A stretch of DNA of 64,000 nucleotides. Origin: Pirellulales bacterium (GTDB lineage Bacteria > Planctomycetota > Planctomycetia > Pirellulales > Thermoguttaceae). The DNA lies in contig JADLEL010000057.1 in NCBI GenBank assembly GCA_020846145.1, positions 1 to 64,000 on the forward strand. Reading direction: 5' to 3'. Positions within the stretch are counted from its first letter, which is position 1; each line of letters starts with the position of its first letter. Shown in pieces: positions 1 to 9,857 of the stretch. The notes below the pieces were generated by a model. The model did not search any database, was not told where the DNA came from, and was given only the letters and a program-made list of their open reading frames with translations. A program made the position numbers and the translations under genes.

Positions 1-164
1 CCACCCCAACCGACATGGTTTTAGGATAGGCACTTAGCGGAAAGCCGCTCCCGGCAATGCGAACCCGGACTTCTATCGCGTGTTGGAATCTGTTAGAATG
101 GCGGTCGTCAACGATCCCCGTTCGGACGGGCCGCGCCGACGACCGCGCAGAGTATAAAAGTTTT

Positions 165-369
165 GTAACCGTTCACAGGGGACTGTCCCGATTTTTGCGG
201 CGCAAAAGATGATGGTGCCGTAAATGTGCTTAATCGCCGCAAAAATGGGACTGTCCCCCCTTGCGCCGCGGGAAGGGGACAGGTCCATGTTTTCGGCCTA
301 CCGTTTGTCCAAAAATACGTTTTCACGCCGAAAAATGGACCAGTCCCCGACCGGGGCGTGATCGCTTAC
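165..369 (+). repeat. Family A two-hairpin interspersed repeat, copy 1
   Basis: GGGGACTGTCCCgATTTTTGCGGCG...CGCCGCAAAAATGGGACTGTCCCC, then GGGGACAGGTCCATGTTTTCGG...CCGAAAAATGGACCAGTCCCC. Confidence 0.85.
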
Positions 370-399
370 AAAGTTTTTTCGGGACGAGTGGAAAATCCC

Positions 400-2235
400 A
401 TGCAACTCGAACAAATCGGACCTTATCGGATCGTCGGCAGGCTGGGCAAGGGGGGCATGGGAACGGTCTTTCAAGCGGTGCATGTCGAGAACGGCGAGCC
501 GGCGGCCGTCAAGCTGCTCTCGGCGAATTTGGCCGAGGTGGAGGGCTTCCGCGACCGCTTCGAGGCCGAAATCGAAACCCTGCGGAAGCTCAACCATCCG
601 AATATCATCCGCTTGTTCGGCTTCGGCGAGCAGGACCGGCAACTGTTCTATGCCATGGAGTTGATCGCCGGCAGCAGCCTCGAAGAAGAATTGGGAAAGG
701 GGCGGCGCTTCGATTGGCGCGAAGTCGTGCGGATCGCCGTCGAAGTCTGCAAGGCCCTGCGGCACGCCCACGACCGCGGCATCATCCACCGCGACATCAA
801 GCCCGGCAATCTCCTGCTGCGCGTCGATGGACAGGTGAAAATCGCCGATTTCGGCATCGCCCGTTTCTTCGGCAACTCGAAATTGACCGTCGCCGGCTCG
901 ATCATCGGCACGGCCGAATACATGGCGCCGGAACAGGCGGCGGGCAAGCCCGTCGAGCCGCGGTCCGACCTCTACAGCCTGGGGGCCGTGATGTACGTGC
1001 TGTTGGCGCGGCGGCCGCTGTTCAAGGGCAAGTCGATCCGCGAAGTGCTCCACAAGCAGCAGTACGAAATTCCCGAGCCGCTCGGGCACTTCAATCCCGA
1101 CGTGCCCGAACCGTTGGAGCGGCTCATTGCGCAACTGCTGGAAAAGGAGCCTTCGCGGCGGATAGCTAATGCAACGGTTTTGGGGCGCTCGTTGGAATCG
1201 TTGCAGCAAGCGGTCGGCGAGCCGGGCGAAACCGTCGCGGCCGACGCCGCCGGGTATTTATCTCCCCCGACGGGCGAGAAAACGGCCGTTCCCCGCCCTC
1301 AAGCGGACATGGCGGAATCGAAGCCGCCCGATTTTCCGGCCACCTGCGATTTTCCCGCGCCCCCCGCCCGCGCGCCGACCGCCTACGTCGAACCCTCGTC
1401 CGATCCGCTGGCTCCGACCATCGCCTCCTCGGGCATTCCGGTGCTCGACGTCGAGCCGGAGGCCAAAAAGCCCGCGAATTCGCCGAGCCGTTTCGTGCCC
1501 GTCAGCGAAGCGGAATTGGGCCGCGTCGAAAAGGAAGTGCCGCCGCCGGTGTTCTCGCTGCATACCGTGATTTTGATCGCCGCGCTCTTGACGGTCGGCG
1601 GCGGAATGTGGTACTTTTTGCAGCCGCCGACGGCCGATGGGCTTTATCATCGCATTATGAGCCGCGTCGGCGATGAATCGATCGATTCGGTCCTTGCCGC
1701 CGAAGACGACATCCAAAAATTCCTGGACCTGTTTTCCGACGATCCGCGCACGAAAAAGATCCGCGGCTACCGGCGCGAAATCGAACTCCATCGCTTGGAG
1801 CGGAAACTCGCCTCCGCGGAGAACTCGTCGCCGGTCGTGCGGGCGCTCCTCGATGCGCTCGAATGCGCCCAAACCGATCCGGAAAAATGCGCCGCCGAAC
1901 TGCAAGCGGTCATCGACCTTTACGGTTCGCAGTCGGACTCGGCTTTGCCCGCCGACAACTACATCGAATTAGCCCGCCGCCGGCTGAAACAGCTTCGGCA
2001 AGAAATCGCGGACCTTGCCGCCGAACAACTTCCGCTCCTGCAAGCCCGCCTCGACCGCGCCGACGCCCTCAAGGACGCCGAACCCCATCGCGCCCAAACC
2101 ATGTACCGCGCCGTGGTCGAACTCTATTCCCCCAAACCCTGGGCCGCCCCCGCCGTCCAAAGAGCCAAGGCGGCGTTGAAAGAAGAGTCGAAAAACGATA
2201 AGATCGTGCCTGAAAATAAAGAAAAACAGAAGTAG
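400..2235 (+). CDS. Serine/threonine protein kinase with C-terminal TM and repeat/coil region
   Basis: ORF 226..2235; kinase motifs GKGGMGTVFQA, HRDIKPGN, DFGIA. In-frame ATG at 400 (MQLEQIGPYRIVGRLG) is preferred because 226-399 lies largely in a repeat element. Confidence 0.93.
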   Translation: MQLEQIGPYRIVGRLGKGGMGTVFQAVHVENGEPAAVKLLSANLAEVEGFRDRFEAEIETLRKLNHPNIIRLFGFGEQDRQLFYAMELIAGSSLEEELGKGRRFDWREVVRIAVEVCKALRHAHDRGIIHRDIKPGNLLLRVDGQVKIADFGIARFFGNSKLTVAGSIIGTAEYMAPEQAAGKPVEPRSDLYSLGAVMYVLLARRPLFKGKSIREVLHKQQYEIPEPLGHFNPDVPEPLERLIAQLLEKEPSRRIANATVLGRSLESLQQAVGEPGETVAADAAGYLSPPTGEKTAVPRPQADMAESKPPDFPATCDFPAPPARAPTAYVEPSSDPLAPTIASSGIPVLDVEPEAKKPANSPSRFVPVSEAELGRVEKEVPPPVFSLHTVILIAALLTVGGGMWYFLQPPTADGLYHRIMSRVGDESIDSVLAAEDDIQKFLDLFSDDPRTKKIRGYRREIELHRLERKLASAENSSPVVRALLDALECAQTDPEKCAAELQAVIDLYGSQSDSALPADNYIELARRRLKQLRQEIADLAAEQLPLLQARLDRADALKDAEPHRAQTMYRAVVELYSPKPWAAPAVQRAKAALKEESKNDKIVPENKEKQK

Positions 2236-2386
2236 TGCGGCCCGTTCCCAACCGAATGCCGGCGGAATAGTATTGCTTTCCGCTCTCGGTATCAAGCGGG
2301 CATTGCCTCGGACGGCGGTGCTGCGAATAATAGATTAGCGATTGCGTCGCCTCCCCATTCACTCGCTTGCCGAGAAGGAGCCGGCC

Positions 2387-2806
2387 ATGTCCGACGAACC
2401 ATTCAAATTGCTGTACGATGGCGAGTGCCCGTTCTGCCGCCGGGAAGTCGAATTTCTCAAACGCCGCGACCGGAAAAACAACCTGATCCTGGAGGACATC
2501 GCCGCCGTCGGCTTCGATCCCGCGCGGTATGGCCTGACGCAGGATGAGGCAATGGGCGTACTGCACGGCGTCCTGCCCGACGGGCGAATCGTGAGCCGCC
2601 TCGACGCCATTCGTCATGCCTATCGCGCCGCGGGCTTGGGTTGGCTCGTCGCGCCGACGGGCTTGCCGGGCGTTTCCTGGGCGCTCGACCGCTTGTACGG
2701 CGTCTTCGCCCGCAACCGCGTGCGCTGGGGAACGCTCTTCGGCAGACGGTGCGAAAGCGGAAAATGCGCGGTTGCCCCCGCAACGTCGAAACACAAACCG
2801 GCGTAG
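2387..2806 (+). CDS. DCC-family thiol-disulfide oxidoreductase (DUF393)
   Basis: MSDEPFKLLYDGECPFCRREVEFLKRRD: N-terminal YDGxCPxC motif typical of the family. Confidence 0.88.
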   Translation: MSDEPFKLLYDGECPFCRREVEFLKRRDRKNNLILEDIAAVGFDPARYGLTQDEAMGVLHGVLPDGRIVSRLDAIRHAYRAAGLGWLVAPTGLPGVSWALDRLYGVFARNRVRWGTLFGRRCESGKCAVAPATSKHKPA

Positions 2807-3742
2807 CTAACTTCGGTCGATTGCTCGCAAGGGATCCGGCAGCGCGAAACGGATTTGCTCTAGGCGAATGCAGCGCGTTTCCACCGTGGCGCGAAAATTC
2901 CCGCATAAAAAGGCCACGCACTTTTCCACGATCGACTCCGGCGCGCTTGCCCCCGCGCTAACCACCACGGTCATCTCGTCGCGAAACCAGCCGAGATCGA
3001 TATCGTCCGGTCCGTCGATCAATTGCGCAATCACCCCATGCGACCGGGCAAGTTCCGCCAACCGCTGGCTGTTCGAGCTGTTCCGGCTGCCCACGACCAA
3101 CAGCAAATCGGCTTCGTCGGCCAGCAACTTGACCGCTTCTTGCCGGTTCTGGGTGGCATAGCAAATATCCTCCCGCGCCGGGCCGGCAATTTTCGGAAAC
3201 CGCTCCCGCAATCGGCCAATGATGATCGCCGCGTCCTCGGCCGAGAGAGTGGTTTGCGTCAGATAGGCGACTTTCGCATCGTTTGCAAGTTTCAATTGAT
3301 CGACATCGAAGAGGTCTTTCACCAGAACCATCGCATCGGGGGCCTCGCCCATCGTGCCGACGACTTCATCGTGGCCGGGGTGGCCGATGAGAACAATCGT
3401 ATAACCTTCGCGCGCGAAACGGATCGCTTCGGTATGGACTTTCGTTACCAACGGACAAGTCGCGTCGATGGTTTTCAATCCGCGCTCGGATGCTTTTCGG
3501 CGAATTTCGGGAGGGACACCGTGCGCCGAGTAGAGAAGATGGGCGCCCTGGGGAACCTCATTGAGATCGTTGACGAAAACCGCTCCTTCCGCCCGAAAAT
3601 GCTCGACCACCCAGCGGTTGTGGACAATCTCGTGATAGACGTACAATGGCGTACCGAACGCCCGAATTGCCCGTTCGAGGCTTTCAATCGCCATATTCAC
3701 CCCGGCGCAAAAGCCCCGGGGACTAGCTAATAGAATCTGCAT
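2807..3742 (-). CDS. ispH: 4-hydroxy-3-methylbut-2-enyl diphosphate reductase
   Basis: ASPRGFCAGVNMAIE, HEIVHNRWVVE, SAHGVPPEIR, DATCPLVTKVH motifs; SD GAGAGG upstream. Confidence 0.95.
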   Translation of the reverse strand: MQILLASPRGFCAGVNMAIESLERAIRAFGTPLYVYHEIVHNRWVVEHFRAEGAVFVNDLNEVPQGAHLLYSAHGVPPEIRRKASERGLKTIDATCPLVTKVHTEAIRFAREGYTIVLIGHPGHDEVVGTMGEAPDAMVLVKDLFDVDQLKLANDAKVAYLTQTTLSAEDAAIIIGRLRERFPKIAGPAREDICYATQNRQEAVKLLADEADLLLVVGSRNSSNSQRLAELARSHGVIAQLIDGPDDIDLGWFRDEMTVVVSAGASAPESIVEKCVAFLCGNFRATVETRCIRLEQIRFALPDPLRAIDRS

Positions 3743-3879
3743 GGTTTCCTCTCAGGTTCAGATAAATCATAATAGGAGGAGAGGGGAGAGGGGAGAGGGG
3801 AGAGAGAACGGAGAACGGGGCGAAGTAGCTCCCCATATTCTTTTCAAGACCAAAAGCCAAAGAACCAAGACCTATCTCC

Positions 3880-4803
3880 ATGCAATCCTTCGCTCAGGAA
3901 CTCGCCAAATACGGCCCGCAAACGCACCCGCCGGAAAAGGCGCTCACGCCTCGCCGGGCGAGAAAATACTGCCGAAAGCTTGCCCGGCGGCACTACGAGA
4001 ATTTTACCGTGGCAAGTTTTTTGCTTCCGCGAAGATTGAAGCAGCACTTTTACAACGTCTATGCCTACTGCCGTTGGGCCGACGATCTGGCCGACGAAAC
4101 CGGCGATCCGAAAAAAAGCCTCGCGCTGTTGGAGTGGTGGGAAAGGCAACTCCGCGATTGTTTTCGCGGACGAGCGGCCCATCCGGTCTTCGTCGCCCTG
4201 GCCGAAACGATCAAAAAGTTCAAAATTCCCCCCGATCCTTTCGTCGATCTGCTGGCCGCCTTCCGCCAGGACCAGCGGGTAACGCGTTACGAGTCGATCG
4301 ATCGGCTGCTGGACTATTGCCGCTATTCGGCCAATCCGGTGGGCCGTCTCGTGCTTTATCTGGGGGAATGCTTCTCGGCGGAACGCGCCCGGTTGGCCGA
4401 TTCGGTCTGTACGGGCCTGCAATTGGCGAACTTCTGCCAGGATGTCGCCCGCGATTGGGAGCGCGGTCGGATTTATCTGCCGTTGGCCGATTGCCACCGT
4501 TACGGCTACTCCGAGTCGGACTTCGAGAAGCACGCGTGCAACGAGGCTTTCCGCCGGCTGCTGGCCGCCGAGGTCGAGCAGGCCGAGGGCTTTCTCCGTG
4601 CCGGCCTGCCGTTGGTCGAAACCCTGCCCTCCGAGTTGCAGTTGGACGTCGCGCTGTTCATACACGGCGGACTGGCGCTCCTGCAGGCGATCCGCCGCCG
4701 AAATTACGATGTCTGGACCCAGCGGCCCACCGTCGCTAAAATGGAAAAAATCGGGCTCCTGGCGAAATGCTGGTGGCGGCAACAAACCGGCAAAGAAGCT
4801 TGA
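3880..4803 (+). CDS. hpnC: Squalene synthase HpnC-like (hydroxysqualene-forming)
   Basis: HYENFTVASFLLPRRLKQHFYNVYAYCRWADDLADE and QDVARDWERGRIYLP; adjacent to hpnD/hpnE-like genes. Confidence 0.9.
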   Translation: MQSFAQELAKYGPQTHPPEKALTPRRARKYCRKLARRHYENFTVASFLLPRRLKQHFYNVYAYCRWADDLADETGDPKKSLALLEWWERQLRDCFRGRAAHPVFVALAETIKKFKIPPDPFVDLLAAFRQDQRVTRYESIDRLLDYCRYSANPVGRLVLYLGECFSAERARLADSVCTGLQLANFCQDVARDWERGRIYLPLADCHRYGYSESDFEKHACNEAFRRLLAAEVEQAEGFLRAGLPLVETLPSELQLDVALFIHGGLALLQAIRRRNYDVWTQRPTVAKMEKIGLLAKCWWRQQTGKEA

Positions 4804-4827
4804 TTCGATAAGCGATGGCACGGCAGT

Positions 4828-5829
4828 ATGCAAGCGATAAATTTTCCCATGAAAACCCTTGAAGAAAGCTATACCCATTGCCGTGAAATCATCCGTCGAT
4901 CGCACTCGAATTTCCTACTCGCGTTTCTCCTGCTTCCGCCCATGCAGCGCAGAGCGATGGAAGCAATCTACGCATTCATGCGTTATGCCGATGATGTAGT
5001 CGATGAAAGGCAAACTCTCGATACTGCGGGAATCTCCGATGCAACGGCCAATAATCGACGGGGAGGACTCGATTTTTGCCGCTGGTTGCTGGTCGATATC
5101 TATCGAACGACGCTGCGCGATTCCAGTTTTGAAAACGCGATTGTCCATCCGAAAGAATTTCCCAAAAAAACGGCAAGTATCGGCAAGAGCATATCGCCCG
5201 CGTTGATCGACTCGATCGAGCGATTCCAAATTCCCTACGAGTATTTCGTCGCACTTCTCGATGGCGTGGAGATGGACTTGACGAAAACCCACTATCAGAC
5301 TTTCGCAGAACTTGAATTCTATTGCGAACGCGTCGCCTCCGCCGTAGGGCTGGCGTGCATTCACATTTGGGGATTCGAAGGCCGCGGCACGCCGGCGGAA
5401 AAAGAAGTCTATGAACTCGCCCGCAAAGTCGGCATCGCCTATCAACTTACCAATATTCTCCGCGACTTGAAAGAAGACGCCGCCATGGGCCGGGTTTATC
5501 TGCCGCTCGACGAAATCTCCGCAGCGGGCTATTCGGCGGAAGAACTGATCGGCGGCGGCGTCAACGCGGCCTTCGAGAAATTGATGCAATGTCAGATTGA
5601 TCGGGCGGAAGACTACTATCGTGCGAGCCGCGAACTGTACGTCCGGCTGATGCCCGAGGGAAAAAAAATCTTCGGCCTGATGACCACCACCTATCATGCG
5701 ATTTTGAAAAGAATTGCCGCCAATCCCGCTGCCATTTTCACAAGACGCATTCGGCCGGGCAAACTCGATAGCAGCCTACTCTTTGCCCAATGGTTTTTTT
5801 CCGCACCGCCGAAGGAACTTTTGTTTTAG
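4828..5829 (+). CDS. hpnD: Presqualene diphosphate synthase HpnD-like
   Basis: YAFMRYADDVVDE and QLTNILRDLKEDAAMGRVYLP trans-prenyltransferase motifs; start could be ATG 4849. Confidence 0.9.
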   Translation: MQAINFPMKTLEESYTHCREIIRRSHSNFLLAFLLLPPMQRRAMEAIYAFMRYADDVVDERQTLDTAGISDATANNRRGGLDFCRWLLVDIYRTTLRDSSFENAIVHPKEFPKKTASIGKSISPALIDSIERFQIPYEYFVALLDGVEMDLTKTHYQTFAELEFYCERVASAVGLACIHIWGFEGRGTPAEKEVYELARKVGIAYQLTNILRDLKEDAAMGRVYLPLDEISAAGYSAEELIGGGVNAAFEKLMQCQIDRAEDYYRASRELYVRLMPEGKKIFGLMTTTYHAILKRIAANPAAIFTRRIRPGKLDSSLLFAQWFFSAPPKELLF

Positions 5830-5886
5830 GAAGCAGCATTCAGGGTTTAGGAAGCGGTATCCAGATTTGATGAAGTGTGTTACATA

Positions 5887-5917
5887 AACCCTGAACCCTG
5901 AACCCTGAATCCTAAGA
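5887..5917 (+). repeat. C-rich heptamer array before the hpnE start
   Basis: (AACCCTG)3 AATCCTAAGA ATG. Confidence 0.85.
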
Positions 5918-7414
5918 ATGCCCCAATCCATGTCGAACTCGATCGCCGTCATCGGCGGCGGGCTGGCCGGGCTGGCCGCCGCCGAAGCCGCCTGTCGCTT
6001 CGGCTTGCGCGTGGAGCTTTTCGAGCAAGCGGCCTCGCTGGGCGGCCGCGCCGGCTCGTTCGTCGAGCCGTACAACGATCGACTCGTCGATTTCGGCCGG
6101 CACGCGGCAATGGGCTGCTGCACGAATTTCCTCGATTTCTGCCGCCGCACGGGCGCGGCCGATTGCTTCCGCCGCGAAAAAACGCTGCATTTCCTCGGTC
6201 CCGACAACCGCGTCCGCCGGTTCGCTCCCTCGCGCTGGCTGCCCGCCCCCTTTCACCTGATCCCCGAACTGAAAAAACTGGATTTTATCTCTCCCAACGA
6301 TCGGCGGGATATCGTCGGCGCGATCAAGCAACTCGCGAAAGATGATTCCCCATCGACTTTCGGCGATTGGCTGAGGAAGCAAAACCAGTCGAAGCAGGCG
6401 GTCGAACTTTTTTGGTCGGTCATCATTCAAAGCGCGCTCGGCGAGACGGTGGATCACGTTACGTTTTCGGCTGCGCGAAAAGTTTTCGTCGAGGGATTCC
6501 TCGCTTCCCGGACCGCCGGCGATATGATCTTGTCCAGCGTGCCCCTCGCGGAAATTTTCGACGAGCGCGTCGCCCATCGGCTGATCGAATGCGGCGCGAC
6601 GATCCATCGCCGCCGCCGCGCCATGTGGATCGAAAGCGACGATAACGGCCAACTTTCACTGGTCGCGGCCGACGGCGATGTACGCGAGTTCGACCGGATC
6701 GTCCTCGCCGTGCCGTGGCATCAGGCGGCGGGCCTTTTCCCGCCGATGCTGTTGGAGGAGTTGCCCGAACTCTCGGCCGTGCAAAATCTCGTTCCCGGCG
6801 CGATCGCCGCCGTGCATCTTTGGTTCGACCGCCCGATTACTCGTCTGCCTCATGCGATTTTCACCGGAAAACTCTCGCAATGGATTTTCGACTCGCCCTC
6901 GCAGGCCGAGACCGGGTGCCATGCCCACGCTTGCCGTGGGCATGAGGGGAACTCCGTGCAAACTCCACAAGCCCACGGCAAGCGTGGGCATGGCGTCGAA
7001 CGACCAAACGACATACCCGCAACTTACTATCAAGTTATCGTCAGCGCCGCGCATCGCCTGACTGCCGACGCAAAAGACGCCCTGCTCGATCGCGTTCTCG
7101 AGGAACTTGCCGAAGCCTTTCCCGAGACTCGCTCTGCCCGGCTGTTGCATTCTCGCGTCGTCGTGCAACCGCAGGCGGTGTTTTCCATGCAACCGGGCGC
7201 GGACAAATACCGCCCTTCGCAAACGGCGTCGCTGCCGAATTTATTTCTCGCCGGCGACTGGACCGAAACCGGCTGGCCCGCTACGATGGAAGGCGCCGTC
7301 CGCAGCGGCTATTTGGCCGTCGAGAGCCTGCTACGGAGCCTGGGCCGATCCGAGAAAATCCTCGTGCCCGACTTGCCACACGGTTTCTGGGCGAGAAAAA
7401 TCCTCGGAGTTTAA
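5918..7414 (+). CDS. hpnE: Squalene-associated FAD-dependent desaturase (HpnE-like), with an in-frame palindromic insert
   Basis: GGGLAGLAAAEAACRFGLRVELFEQ FAD motif and FLAGDWTETGWPATMEGAVRSGYLAVE C-terminus; third gene of the hpnCDE block. Confidence 0.9.
   Translation: MPQSMSNSIAVIGGGLAGLAAAEAACRFGLRVELFEQAASLGGRAGSFVEPYNDRLVDFGRHAAMGCCTNFLDFCRRTGAADCFRREKTLHFLGPDNRVRRFAPSRWLPAPFHLIPELKKLDFISPNDRRDIVGAIKQLAKDDSPSTFGDWLRKQNQSKQAVELFWSVIIQSALGETVDHVTFSAARKVFVEGFLASRTAGDMILSSVPLAEIFDERVAHRLIECGATIHRRRRAMWIESDDNGQLSLVAADGDVREFDRIVLAVPWHQAAGLFPPMLLEELPELSAVQNLVPGAIAAVHLWFDRPITRLPHAIFTGKLSQWIFDSPSQAETGCHAHACRGHEGNSVQTPQAHGKRGHGVERPNDIPATYYQVIVSAAHRLTADAKDALLDRVLEELAEAFPETRSARLLHSRVVVQPQAVFSMQPGADKYRPSQTASLPNLFLAGDWTETGWPATMEGAVRSGYLAVESLLRSLGRSEKILVPDLPHGFWARKILGV
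6915..6996. repeat. Family B palindromic element inside hpnE
   Basis: GGTGCCATGCCCACGCTTGCCGTGGGCATG ... GCCCACGGCAAGCGTGGGCATGGC. Confidence 0.85.
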
Positions 7415-7460
7415 AATTGGTCATTGAAAACCCGCAAGCGACGATGATGCATCAATTGCT

Positions 7461-7493
7461 TTCCCCCTTCCCCCTTCCGCCTTCCGCCTTCGC
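7461..7493 (+). repeat. C-rich heptamer array before the glycosyltransferase start
   Basis: (TTCCCCC)2(TTCCGCC)2 TTCGC ATG. Confidence 0.85.
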
Positions 7494-8816
7494 ATGAAAA
7501 TCGTCTATCTCCTCGCCGGCGCGGGCGGAATGTATTGCGGGAGTTGCCTCCACGGCAACACGCTGGTCGCCGGGCTGCGAAATCTCGGCGCGGACGCCCT
7601 GCTCGCGCCGCTTTATACTCCCCTTCGGACCGACGAGGAGAACCAGAGCATCGCCCGCGTGGCCTTCGGAGGCGTCAACGTTTATCTCCAGGAGCATTCC
7701 GCACTCTTCCGCCACACGCCGTGGTTTCTCGACCGGCTCTTCGACCGACCCGGCTTGTTGCGTTGGTTATCGCGGCGTAGTTCCACGATCCGGCCGGAAA
7801 ACTTGGGTGCCATGACCGTCTCGATGCTCCAAGGCGAAACGGGACACCAAAAAAAGGAAGTTGAAAAACTCGTCGTCTGGCTGCAAGAGATACGGCCCGA
7901 CATAGTGCATCTGAACAACGTGATTCTCATCGGCCCGGCGCGGGAAATCCGCCGCGAGTTGGGTGTGCCCGTCGTCTGCTCGCTCACCGGCGAAGACTCG
8001 TTCCTGGAAAAACTGCTCGAACCGCATTATTCCGCCGCCCGCGAACTGCTTCGCCGACGGGCCGCCGAACTCGACGGCCTGACCGCTATGAACCGCTACT
8101 TCGCCGATTTCATGGCCGATTATCTCGACGTCCCCCGCTCGAAGATCGAAGTCATCCCGCCCGGCTTGAATCTCTCCGGCTATGGCCCAAAGCCGGCTTA
8201 TCGCACGGACTGGCGGTCGTCTTGCGTCATCGGTTTTCTCGCGCGGGTATGTCCCGAAAAAGGTTTGCACCTGCTGGCGGAAGCGGTCCACTTATTATCC
8301 CAAGAAGCTTCCCTGCCGCCGATTCGACTCCGCGCGGCGGGCTATCTCGATCCGGCCGACCGCTGGTATTTGGAAAACATTCACCATCAATTTGCCGATT
8401 GGGGCATCGCCGATCAATTCGAATACGCGGGCGAGTTGGACCACGCCGAGAAGATCGATTTTCTCGCATCGCTGGATGTCTTCAGTGTGCCGACGATCTA
8501 TCGCGAAAGCAAGGGCCTCTCGATTCTCGAAGCCTTCGCCGCCGGCGTCCCGGCCGTCCTCCCGCGGCACGGCACATTTCCCGAGATGCTCGAAATCACC
8601 GGCGGCGGCCTGCTCTGCGAGCCGGGAAAGCCCGCTGCGTTGGCCGAAGCCCTCAAAACCCTAATCCTCCACCCCGACCAAGCCCAAACCGCCGGCCTCC
8701 AGGCTCAACAAAGAGTGCGAGAACGATATAATGTAGAACGAATGGCTCGGAATATGTTGGAGTGGTATCGGAAGATAGGGGATAGGGGATGGGGGAAAGT
8801 AAAAGCCGCTTGCTGA
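7494..8816 (+). CDS. Glycosyltransferase, GT4-like
   Basis: Two-domain glycosyltransferase; VIGFLARVCPEKGLHLLAEA and SVPTIYRESKGLSILEAFAAGVPAVLPRHGTFPEML. Confidence 0.87.
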   Translation: MKIVYLLAGAGGMYCGSCLHGNTLVAGLRNLGADALLAPLYTPLRTDEENQSIARVAFGGVNVYLQEHSALFRHTPWFLDRLFDRPGLLRWLSRRSSTIRPENLGAMTVSMLQGETGHQKKEVEKLVVWLQEIRPDIVHLNNVILIGPAREIRRELGVPVVCSLTGEDSFLEKLLEPHYSAARELLRRRAAELDGLTAMNRYFADFMADYLDVPRSKIEVIPPGLNLSGYGPKPAYRTDWRSSCVIGFLARVCPEKGLHLLAEAVHLLSQEASLPPIRLRAAGYLDPADRWYLENIHHQFADWGIADQFEYAGELDHAEKIDFLASLDVFSVPTIYRESKGLSILEAFAAGVPAVLPRHGTFPEMLEITGGGLLCEPGKPAALAEALKTLILHPDQAQTAGLQAQQRVRERYNVERMARNMLEWYRKIGDRGWGKVKAAC

Positions 8817-8860
8817 ATTGCGACCGTTATGTACCTGTCCAACATCAACTCCGCGATTTT

Positions 8861-8916
8861 CTCGTTCCCAGGCTCCCGCCTGGGAACGCAATGTCCGCGA
8901 GGCTCCCGCCTCGCAG
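8861..8916. repeat. Family E hairpins
   Basis: CGTTCCCAGGCtcccGCCTGGGAACG and GCGAGGCtcccGCCTCGC. Confidence 0.8.
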
Positions 8917-9044
8917 AATCGCCAACCAAACCGTGCCCGCATTGAACAAAACGCGGTCTTGATACTGGATTGGTTCTATCAACAGACATTACATTACCAA
9001 CGATCCACTTAATCCGCATGCATGTGGGGCACTAAACTTTTTTT

Positions 9045-9072
9045 CTATCCTCTATCCCCTATCCCCTATTCA
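9045..9072 (+). repeat. C-rich heptamer array abutting the LolD-type ATPase start
   Basis: CTATCCT CTATCCC CTATCCC CTATTCA ATG. Confidence 0.9.
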
Positions 9073-9756
9073 ATGCTTTCCGTCGAAAACCTCACCAAAC
9101 AATATGCGACTCGCGGCGAACCGCTCGACGTGCTTCGCGGCGTTTCGTTCACTTTGGAATCCGGCCAAAACACGGCGATTCTCGGCCCCAGCGGCTCGGG
9201 CAAAAGCACACTGCTGAGCATCATCGGCGGACTGGAGGAGCCGACCTCTGGAACCGTTGCACTTGATGGGCAAAATCCCAATAAGCTGGACGAACTCGCG
9301 CTGGCCGCGTTCCGCAACGTGCACGTCGGCTTCGTGTTCCAGGAGCATTATTTGCTGCCGCAATGCTCGGTGCTGGAAAACGTGCTCATCCCCACGGTCG
9401 CCGCCGGCAAGACGAAGCGCGAAGCCGTCGAGCGGGCGAAATCACTCTTGGAGCGCGTCGGCCTTTCCGAGCGTATCGAGCATCGGCCAGCCGAACTCTC
9501 CGGCGGCGAGCGCCAGCGGGCGGCCATCGCCCGCGCGCTCGTCAACAAGCCGACGCTGCTCTTGGCCGACGAACCCACCGGCAATCTCGACCGCACCAAC
9601 GCCGACCGCATCGGCCGCCTGCTGTTGGATCTTCAAAAACAAGAAGGAATGATGCTCTTGCTCGTCACCCACAGTGAACGACTTGCTGCGCTCATGAGCC
9701 GCCGGCTGGAATTGGATGAAGGAGTGCTGAAAGAAATGCTGAATGATGATTGCTGA
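9073..9756 (+). CDS. ABC transporter ATP-binding protein (LolD/MacB type)
   Basis: GPSGSGKSTLL, LSGGERQR, LLLADEPTGNLD; in-frame ATG 9073 (MLSVENLTKQY) preferred over 9022. Confidence 0.93.
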   Translation: MLSVENLTKQYATRGEPLDVLRGVSFTLESGQNTAILGPSGSGKSTLLSIIGGLEEPTSGTVALDGQNPNKLDELALAAFRNVHVGFVFQEHYLLPQCSVLENVLIPTVAAGKTKREAVERAKSLLERVGLSERIEHRPAELSGGERQRAAIARALVNKPTLLLADEPTGNLDRTNADRIGRLLLDLQKQEGMMLLLVTHSERLAALMSRRLELDEGVLKEMLNDDC

Positions 9757-9857
9757 ATGCTGAATTATGGGCCATTTGCCGATACGCTAACTAATGAGTA
9801 TCGAATTATTTCAAAACCAACGCTCCCCGCGTGGACGCGGGGGCTAAATGTTTTTCA

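Noticed and set aside
226-399. N-terminal extension of the first kinase (MLNRRKNGTVPP...)
   Set aside because: Encoded mostly by the family A repeat; similar peptides arise at other copies (e.g. 27547..27735, 49208..49783).
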